From an uncultured bacterium (GTDB taxonomy: Bacteria; Bacillota; Clostridia; Oscillospirales; Oscillospiraceae): a DNA stretch of 19,477 bases. The first letter of the stretch is position 1; each line of letters opens with the position of its first letter. The stretch covers positions 1-19,477 of the forward strand of contig CAJMQR010000011.1 in NCBI GenBank assembly GCA_905215665.1. The letters run 5' to 3'. This document shows, in pieces, positions 15,298 to 19,477 of this stretch. The notes beneath the pieces are model-generated. The model was not told the origin of the DNA and did no database searches. It saw only the letters and a program-made list of their open reading frames with translations. The position numbers and the translations under genes were made by a program.

Positions 15298-15334
15298 CGC
15301 CCCCGGCGGAAACACTTCCGTCGGGGGCGTTTTT
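15298..15334 (+). terminator. Intrinsic terminator after tcdA
   Basis: A 14-bp stem, 15298-15311 with 15316-15329 (CGCCCCCGGCGGAA against TTCCGTCGGGGGCG, one G-T pair), has an ACAC loop and five T. It starts 4 bases after the tcdA stop. Confidence 0.92.
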
Positions 15335-15352
15335 CGCCCATGGAGGCGCGTT

Positions 15353-15727
15353 ATGAGAGAGTTTTTCAGCCGGAAGCCAAAACTGGGCGCGGCAGTCAGC
15401 GGCGCGCTGGCAGGTCTGGTCAACGGTCTGTTCGGCGCGGGCGGTGGAATGCTTCTGCTGCCGCTGCTGTCCCGCATGAATGGGCTGGAAGCGCACGAGG
15501 CTTTCGCGTGCAGCGTTTGCATCATTCTGCCGCTGTCGCTGGTGTCCGTCGCCGTCTATTTTCTGCAGGGAGGGCTGGATGTGATGCAGGCGCTTCCCTA
15601 TCTGGCCGGCGGCGCGGCGGGCGGCGTAATCGCCGGGCTGCTGCTCAAGAGGATCTCCGCGGCCTGGCTGCACCGGGCGCTGGGTCTGCTGATCGTCTGG
15701 GGCGGATTGCGCCTGCTGCTGCGGTGA
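15353..15727 (+). CDS. Half-size TauE/SafE family permease, first of a pair
   Basis: A 124-residue membrane protein, half the usual length of about 250 for TauE/SafE anion exporters. Four hydrophobic segments lie at about 11-31, 45-66, 75-96 and 103-122. The signature glycine loop GLVNGLFGAGGG is at 21-32. Full-length family members have two such repeats of four helices, so this protein corresponds to one repeat. GGAGG lies seven bases before the ATG. The stop overlaps the start of the next gene as GTGA, so the two halves are probably made together and form a heterodimer. The family exports sulfite, sulfoacetate or other organosulfur anions; the substrate here is unknown. Confidence 0.82.
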   Translation: MREFFSRKPKLGAAVSGALAGLVNGLFGAGGGMLLLPLLSRMNGLEAHEAFACSVCIILPLSLVSVAVYFLQGGLDVMQALPYLAGGAAGGVIAGLLLKRISAAWLHRALGLLIVWGGLRLLLR

Positions 15728-16104
15728 AGGGCTGGCTGCTTCCGGCGCTGGCCGGTCTGGTCTGCGGCGTTCTGTCCGGTCTCGGCATCGGCGGCGGCAC
15801 GCTGCTGATGGTTTGGATGACTGCCGTCTGCGGCATGGAGCAGCGGCTTGCGCAGGGAATCAATCTGCTGTACTTTCTCCCTACCGCCGTCTGCGCTCTG
15901 ATTTTTCACATCAAAAACCGTCTGATCCGCTGGAATATCGTCCTGCCTGCTGCAATTGCAGGCGCAGCGACCGCGGTACTGACCGCATGGCTCGCCATGC
16001 GACTGGACACCGGCCTGCTGCGCAAGCTTTTCGGCGGGTTTCTTCTGCTTGTGGGAGTGCGAGAGCTGTTCGGCCGCTATCCGCGCGACAAAAAGGACAA
16101 ATAG
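15724..16104 (+). CDS. Half-size TauE/SafE family permease, second of a pair
   Basis: A 126-residue membrane protein that matches the other repeat of TauE/SafE. The glycine loop GLVCGVLSGLGIGGG is at 11-25, followed by three further hydrophobic stretches (about 42-60, 70-90, 100-118) and a charged C terminus, RYPRDKKDK. The start is a GTG at 15724 overlapping the previous stop (GTGA), without a clear ribosome binding site, which points to translational coupling. A single-base frameshift splitting an ancestral 250-residue gene is the alternative. The 3' end overlaps ruvX on the opposite strand by 28 bases, so the charged tail is coded by bases that also encode the RuvX C terminus. Confidence 0.8.
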   Translation: MKGWLLPALAGLVCGVLSGLGIGGGTLLMVWMTAVCGMEQRLAQGINLLYFLPTAVCALIFHIKNRLIRWNIVLPAAIAGAATAVLTAWLAMRLDTGLLRKLFGGFLLLVGVRELFGRYPRDKKDK

Positions 16105-16493
16105 CCCTCCAAAATCAGAGAGGCCGCTACCGCATCGACGGTGTTTTTGCGTTTTTTCCCGTGATAGTTGCAGTCGCTGAGAATCTGATGCGCTTCTACC
16201 GTCGTCCGGCGCTCGTCCCAGAGGACAACCTCCATCCCGCATTCCGCCTCGACCCGTCCGGCAAATTCCCGGTACAGCGCGGCGCGCGGCCCCTCCGTGC
16301 CGTCCATATTGCGCGGGAAGCCCATGACAAGGCGCTGCGCTCCGGTCTGCTTTACCAGACGGGCAATCTCCTGCACGGTCTTATCCGGATTGCGGCTGTG
16401 AATGACCGTGGTCTGTCCCACGATCATGCCCATGGCGTCGGAGACGGCAATGCCCGTTCGGGCGTCTCCGTAATCGATTGCAAGAACTCTCAT
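16077..16493 (-). CDS. ruvX: Putative pre-16S rRNA nuclease / Holliday junction resolvase RuvX (YqgF)
   Basis: A 138-residue RNase H-fold protein of normal length for YqgF. It begins MRVLAIDYGDARTG with metal-binding D7, contains LVMGFPRNMDGTEG (55-68) and LWDERRTTVEAH (91-102), and ends with NTVDAVAASLILEGYL, where D120 completes the acidic triad. YqgF in E. coli matures the 5' end of 16S rRNA and is also described as a Holliday junction resolvase. I chose the ATG at 16493 with GGGGAGGAAAAG before it, since the conserved N terminus begins exactly there. It lies 11 bases after the alkylation repair gene stop, and the two are probably cotranscribed. No terminator is seen before its stop. Confidence 0.95.
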   Translation of the reverse strand: MRVLAIDYGDARTGIAVSDAMGMIVGQTTVIHSRNPDKTVQEIARLVKQTGAQRLVMGFPRNMDGTEGPRAALYREFAGRVEAECGMEVVLWDERRTTVEAHQILSDCNYHGKKRKNTVDAVAASLILEGYLSFLSRG

Positions 16494-16504
16494 CTTTTCC
16501 TCCC

Positions 16505-17191
16505 CTATTTCCTGCGCAAGCTCCGGGCGCGCTGCTTTGCACCGTCCGAAATACGCCGCGAATCGCACATCTTTGAAATCGTCTTATTGTGCGTAAATGG
16601 ATCCAGCCGGTCGGATTCCAGCAGCGCGAAGGTCAGCTCCCCATGCTGCACCGCAAGCTCCGCCAGAATCCACGCTCTTGCCATGTTTACATAATATTTA
16701 TCGCTTTCGAGCGACGCCACCGTCTCCGCCGTCCATGCGGCATACTCAGGCGTCAGGAAATAATCCAGCAGGACAATGAGCGCAAAGCGCGCTTCAAATT
16801 CCTCCGGACTCTGCAGCAGCGGCGTGATGAATTCCCGTACGCGCGGCAGCTCCGTTTTTTTGAACCGGTAGGTCGGCACGACGCTGTCCGTCAGCGCCCA
16901 GCAGTCGATTTTCGGAAGGTATGCCCGCGTGCGTTCCAGCTTTTCCTCCAGCTCCGCTTTCGCACCCGCCGTCACCATGCCCTCAAGCATGATCTCTTCG
17001 TAGCTTCCCTGCCCGGGTTCGGACAGAAACGCCCGCCAGTCGCCGCGGCAAATCTCCTTTGCGATTTCCCGCAACACGGGCAGCCGCACGCCGAGGATCG
17101 GATACCGCGTCGCGCAGATTCTTCTGCTGAACTCCGCATACTCCCCCGGCTCCGCCAGTTCCGTCAGCCGGCGGTAAATCCTTTCTCTCAT
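16505..17191 (-). CDS. AlkD-like DNA alkylation repair protein
   Basis: A 228-residue all-helical HEAT-like repeat protein, the usual size for AlkD-family DNA glycosylases, which remove 3-methyladenine and 7-methylguanine without flipping the base. Family text includes YPILGVRLPVLREIAKEI (30-47), IDCWALTDSVV with W98 and D102 as the likely DNA-contact and catalytic pair, EARFALIVLLDYFL with R135, and YYVNMARAWILAE (166-178). These positions agree with the AlkD Trp/Asp/Arg set, though many clostridial members of this branch are uncharacterised and may have lost glycosylase activity. The ATG at 17191 follows CAGGAGAAAAACAAA. Upstream ATGs in the same frame (17218 and 17275) would add a Lys-rich or hydrophobic leader and overlap the promoter region. 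Confidence 0.88.
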   Translation of the reverse strand: MRERIYRRLTELAEPGEYAEFSRRICATRYPILGVRLPVLREIAKEICRGDWRAFLSEPGQGSYEEIMLEGMVTAGAKAELEEKLERTRAYLPKIDCWALTDSVVPTYRFKKTELPRVREFITPLLQSPEEFEARFALIVLLDYFLTPEYAAWTAETVASLESDKYYVNMARAWILAELAVQHGELTFALLESDRLDPFTHNKTISKMCDSRRISDGAKQRARSLRRK

Positions 17192-17216
17192 TTTGTTTTT
17201 CTCCTGTTTTTTCTTC

Positions 17217-17222
17217 ATTATA
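17217..17222 (-). promoter_or_regulatory. Possible -10 element for the AlkD-like/ruvX unit
   Basis: The minus strand has a perfect TATAAT 25 bases before the ATG. At 17 bases further up lies only TTTATT, a poor -35, within an A/T tract that might act as an UP-like element. The divergent rpmG promoter begins 35 bases away. Confidence 0.4.
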
Positions 17223-17256
17223 TCGAAAAAAACAAGAAAAATAAAGAAAAAAATGA

Positions 17257-17285
17257 TTGACCTTGTATCTTCCATATGATAGAAT
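17257..17285 (+). promoter_or_regulatory. Promoter of the rpmG-secE-nusG-rplK-rplA operon
   Basis: TTGACC (17257-17262), a 17-base spacer and TAGAAT (17280-17285) differ from consensus at one position each. The predicted start near 17292 gives a leader of about 130 bases before rpmG. Confidence 0.85.
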
Positions 17286-17297
17286 AGCTTTACCTGT

Positions 17298-17364
17298 GAA
17301 AAAGGGGTCTTTTTTTGTGCGCCCTTTTTCGCCTGCGGATGACGCCCGTGGTAGTTTCGGCGTC
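17298..17364 (+). promoter_or_regulatory. Two leader hairpins before rpmG
   Basis: Right after the predicted start, GAAAAAGGG (17298-17306) can pair with CCCTTTTTC (17322-17330) around a T-rich loop. Then GACGCC (17341-17346) can pair with GGCGTC (17359-17364). Neither is followed by a T run, so they do not look like simple terminators. Their role is unknown. Confidence 0.35.
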
Positions 17365-17424
17365 TTCTAAATCTTTGATAGCCGCCGGTATACAGGGAGG
17401 CAAAAATTTAAGGAGGTGCCGACA

Positions 17425-17574
17425 ATGCGAGTAAAAATCACTCTGAGATGCAACGAATGCAAGCAAAGAAACTACAACACAATGAAGAACAAGAAGAACG
17501 ACCCGGACCGTCTCGAAATGAAGAAGTATTGCAGGTTCTGCAGAAAGCATACCGTTCATACCGAGACAAAGTGA
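17425..17574 (+). CDS. rpmG: 50S ribosomal protein L33
   Basis: A 49-residue basic protein with the zinc-binding C+ pattern of L33: C9-x2-C12 and C36-x2-C39 (LRCNECKQRNY and KYCRFCRKHTVH). It joins the large subunit near the E site. The ATG is set by AAGGAGGTG seven bases upstream. Four intact cysteines mark the zinc-containing paralogue rather than the zinc-free stress form. It lies just before secE, 16 bases from its ATG, the usual Firmicutes order. Confidence 0.96.
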   Translation: MRVKITLRCNECKQRNYNTMKNKKNDPDRLEMKKYCRFCRKHTVHTETK

Positions 17575-17590
17575 TGAAAGGGTGAAAACA

Positions 17591-17821
17591 ATGGCAGAAA
17601 CGAACAAAAAACCGAATTTCTTCGTCCGCACCGGGAAGCGTTTTTCCAAATGGTTCCGTGAGATGAAGAGCGAGCTGAAGAAGGTCGTATGGCCCTCCGG
17701 CAAGCAGCTTCTGAACAACACGATCATCGTTCTTGTCGCCGTTCTGATTGTCGGTGTGATTGTATGCCTCTTCGACTTCGTCGCCGGACTTGGCATTGAC
17801 CTGCTCGGCAAGCTGTTCTGA
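17591..17821 (+). CDS. secE: Preprotein translocase subunit SecE
   Basis: A 76-residue single-span SecE of the short Gram-positive type. An amphipathic cytosolic helix with the signature FREMKSELKKVVWPSGKQL (22-40) is followed by one membrane helix at about 43-63. SecE clamps the two halves of the SecY channel. I chose the ATG at 17591 with AAAGGGTG before it; a GTG at 17582 in frame would lie on top of that site. The nusG start follows its stop by 5 bases. Confidence 0.95.
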   Translation: MAETNKKPNFFVRTGKRFSKWFREMKSELKKVVWPSGKQLLNNTIIVLVAVLIVGVIVCLFDFVAGLGIDLLGKLF

Positions 17822-17826
17822 TCGCC

Positions 17827-18351
17827 ATGGCAGAAGGTGCAAAGTGGTATGTTGTGCATACCTACTCCGGCTATGAAAACACGGTAAAGGCAACCATCGA
17901 AAAGACGGTTGAAACCCGCCAGCTTCAGGACATCATCCATCAGGTCTCCATTCCGATGGAAACCGTCACCGAGATCACGGACAACGGCCCGAAGACCTAC
18001 GACCGTAAGGTCTTTCCCGGCTATGTGCTGATCAAAATGGTCATGACGGACGAGGCCTGGTACATTGTCAAGAACGTCCGCGGCGTTACCGGTTTCGTCA
18101 GTTCCGGTACAAAGCCCACTCCCCTGACGGAAGATGAAGTCTATCAGCTTGGCGTTGAAAAGCGCGAGATCGTCGTCGGCTATCAGGTCGGCGATACCGT
18201 CCGCATTACGGACGGCCCGTTGACCGGATTCAACGGCCTTGTCGAGATGCTCGACATCGAAAAGAACAAAGTCCGCGTGACCGTCTCCATGTTCGGCCGC
18301 GAAACCCCCGTCGAGCTGGAGCTCGATCAGGTTGAGGCAATCGCCGACTGA
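17827..18351 (+). CDS. nusG: Transcription termination/antitermination protein NusG
   Basis: A 174-residue NusG of normal size. The NGN domain (WYVVHTYSGYENTVK, FPGYVLIKMVM, VRGVTGFVSSGTKPTPL; about 5-105) binds the RNA polymerase clamp, and the C-terminal KOW domain (VGDTVRITDGPLTGFNGLVE, 121-140, and the strands after it) contacts partners such as Rho or S10. It starts 5 bases after secE without a convincing ribosome binding site, suggesting coupling to secE translation. Confidence 0.97.
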   Translation: MAEGAKWYVVHTYSGYENTVKATIEKTVETRQLQDIIHQVSIPMETVTEITDNGPKTYDRKVFPGYVLIKMVMTDEAWYIVKNVRGVTGFVSSGTKPTPLTEDEVYQLGVEKREIVVGYQVGDTVRITDGPLTGFNGLVEMLDIEKNKVRVTVSMFGRETPVELELDQVEAIAD

Positions 18352-18363
18352 TCCGGCAGCAAA

Positions 18364-18411
18364 CGTGGGAGGGGTTCTCCCCGCCAGAAATACGCTTCTG
18401 CGTATTACCAC
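18364..18411 (+). promoter_or_regulatory. L1-stalk-like leader element before rplK
   Basis: GTGG (18365-18368) can pair with CCAC (18408-18411). Inside are the unpaired GA, a GGGG-TTCT-CCCC hairpin (18371-18382), and a second hairpin AATACGC-TTCT-GCGTATT (18389-18406). The ends GTGGGAGG and ATTACCAC match the 23S rRNA helix 76 region bound by ribosomal protein L1 (GUGGGAGG…AUACCAC, from memory of the E. coli rRNA). L1 probably binds here to repress rplK-rplA translation. The element ends 22 bases before the rplK start. Confidence 0.65.
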
Positions 18412-18433
18412 ATTCTATTTGGAGGTGCTTATC

Positions 18434-18859
18434 ATGGCACAGAAAGTTACTGGTTATATCAAACTTCAGATTCCGGCCGCAAAGGCCACCGCTTCGCCCC
18501 CTGTCGGCCCCGCACTCGGCCAGCACGGCGTCAATATTGCACAGTTCATCAAGGAATTCAACGAGCGCACCAAGGATCAGGCCGGTTTTAAGATTCCGGT
18601 CGTCATCACCGTCTACGCAGACCGCAGTTTCTCCTTCGTAACAAAGACTCCTCCGACCCCCACCCTCATCCTCAAGACCATCGGTCAGGAAAAGGGCTCC
18701 GGCGTTCCCAACAAGAACAAGGTCGGCACCATCACCACTGCGCAGGTTCGCGAGATTGCTGAAAGAAAAATGCCCGACCTCACCGCCGCCACCATCGAGG
18801 CTGCCATGAGTCAGGTTGCAGGCACCTGCCGCAGCATGGGCATCGTTGTTGTCGACTGA
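18434..18859 (+). CDS. rplK: 50S ribosomal protein L11
   Basis: A 141-residue protein, exactly the usual L11 length. The N-terminal domain (GYIKLQIPAAKATASPPVGP, with the conserved PPVGPALGQHGVNI at about 21-34) interacts with release factors and thiostrepton-type antibiotics. The C-terminal domain (from about 75, KGSGVPNKNKVGTIT…IVVVD) binds the 1070 region of 23S rRNA. GGAGGTG lies before the ATG at 18434; frames opening further upstream would run through the leader element. Confidence 0.97.
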   Translation: MAQKVTGYIKLQIPAAKATASPPVGPALGQHGVNIAQFIKEFNERTKDQAGFKIPVVITVYADRSFSFVTKTPPTPTLILKTIGQEKGSGVPNKNKVGTITTAQVREIAERKMPDLTAATIEAAMSQVAGTCRSMGIVVVD

Positions 18860-18907
18860 TTCAGTCGATGTCGAGGCATCAGGCTTTCCCTGCCTGACCT
18901 CACACAT

Positions 18908-18933
18908 GTGGGAGGATTATTCCGCATTACCAC
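18908..18933 (+). promoter_or_regulatory. L1-stalk-like leader element before rplA
   Basis: GTGG (18908-18911) pairs with CCAC (18930-18933); inside, GA, then GGA-TTAT-TCC, then GCATTA. The flanks GTGGGAGG and ATTACCAC are the same as in the element before rplK, and the structure is a shorter version of it. It lies 18 bases before the rplA start, next to its AAGGAGG site, so L1 bound here could block ribosome entry. Confidence 0.65.
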
Positions 18934-18951
18934 TTTAAGGAGGAAAAAACA

Positions 18952-19477
18952 GTGTTTAGAGGTAAAAAATATAAAGACAGCGCGAAGCAGATCGACCGCT
19001 CCGTGCAGTATGAAGTTTCCGACGCGCTGGCGCTGGTCGTAAAGACCGCCCCGGCAAAGTTCGACGAGACCGTCGAAATCCACATCAAGCTGGGCGTTGA
19101 CTCCCGTCACGCCGATCAGCAGGTCCGCGGCGCCATCGTCCTGCCCAACGGCACCGGCAAAACCCGCAAGGTTCTTGTCTTCGCCAAGGATGCGAAGGTG
19201 GACGAGGCCAAAGAGGCCGGCGCTGACTATGTCGGCGGCATGGAGCTGGTGGAAAAGATCACCAAGGAAAACTGGTTCGACTTTGACGTCGTCGTTGCTT
19301 CCCCCGATATGATGGGTATTGTCGGCCGTCTTGGTAAGGTCCTCGGCCCGAAGGGTCTGATGCCCTCCCCCAAGGCCGGTACCGTCACCCCGAACGTTGC
19401 CGCTGCCGTCAAGGAGATCAAAGCCGGTAAGATCGAGTACCGTCTGGACAAGACCAACATCATTCACTGCCCCATCG
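18952..19477 (+). CDS. rplA: 50S ribosomal protein L1, N-terminal part
   Basis: About 175 residues of roughly 230 are present, cut by the window end. The text MFRGKKYKDSAKQIDRS, DETVEIHIKLGVDSRHADQQ, VRGAIVLPNGTGK and VLGPKGLMPSPKAGTVTPNV is typical of L1, which forms the mobile stalk at the E site and binds 23S rRNA helices 76-78. The start is GTG at 18952 with AAGGAGG 10 bases before it. L1 is the usual autoregulator of the rplK-rplA pair, which fits the rRNA-like elements before both genes. The distance from the rplK stop is 92 bases. Confidence 0.96.
   Translation, partial: MFRGKKYKDSAKQIDRSVQYEVSDALALVVKTAPAKFDETVEIHIKLGVDSRHADQQVRGAIVLPNGTGKTRKVLVFAKDAKVDEAKEAGADYVGGMELVEKITKENWFDFDVVVASPDMMGIVGRLGKVLGPKGLMPSPKAGTVTPNVAAAVKEIKAGKIEYRLDKTNIIHCPI

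Noticed and set aside
17298..17330. Intrinsic terminator in the rpmG leader
   Set aside because: The T bases belong to the stem or loop and no T run follows the hairpin, so it is kept only as a leader structure.

Overview
The window looks like chromosomal housekeeping DNA from a low-GC-phylum (Bacillota) anaerobe of class Clostridia, most likely an Oscillospirales/Ruminococcaceae-type gut organism. The reasons are the moderately high GC, strong AGGAGG ribosome binding sites, the Firmicutes order rpmG-secE-nusG-rplK-rplA, a Firmicutes-type ecfA1-ecfA2-ecfT-truA cluster, a ClpE-type ATPase, and DUF1292, DUF5711 and BofC-like small proteins. The taxonomic call is inference. I see no phage, insertion sequence, CRISPR array, tRNA or rRNA gene.

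Region 1 (1-11834, minus strand) is one tightly packed gene string, probably a long operon reading right to left. The order is a class A penicillin-binding protein, an rRNA-methyltransferase-like protein, ecfA1, ecfA2, ecfT, truA, a membrane-anchored DUF5711 protein, clpE, a Cof-type HAD phosphatase, and the N-terminal part of an M3 oligoendopeptidase cut by the window edge. The distance between neighbouring genes runs from a 20 bp overlap to 25 bp, except for 65 bp ahead of clpE, which holds a possible extended -10 promoter.

Region 2 (11835-13041) is the divergent intergenic and RNA-rich part. It holds a promoter for the PBP operon, a short exported BofC-like protein, a strong promoter and the acidic DUF1292 protein. 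These are followed by a roughly 200 nt rod-like RNA that I assign to 6S RNA (ssrS), and then an intrinsic terminator.

Region 3 (12951-16104, plus strand) has a consensus promoter, a membrane-anchored PrsA/SurA-like foldase with two parvulin-like repeats, the tRNA ct6A-forming enzyme TcdA, and two half-size TauE/SafE permease genes overlapping by GTGA. Two strong intrinsic terminators sit directly against the ribosome binding sites of the next genes.

Region 4 (16077-17191, minus strand) holds ruvX and an AlkD-like DNA alkylation repair protein. The 3' end of ruvX overlaps the second TauE gene by 28 bp.

Region 5 (17257-19477, plus strand) is the rpmG-secE-nusG-rplK-rplA operon with a consensus promoter, a structured leader, and a GTGGGAGG...ATTACCAC element in front of both rplK and rplA. 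The element resembles the L1-binding stalk of 23S rRNA and suggests autoregulation by L1.

The most unusual items are a zinc-ribbon-like insert in the extracytoplasmic part of the PBP, the duplicated L1-stalk mimics, the 6S RNA locus, and the paired half-size permeases. I found no clear previously undescribed multi-gene system.
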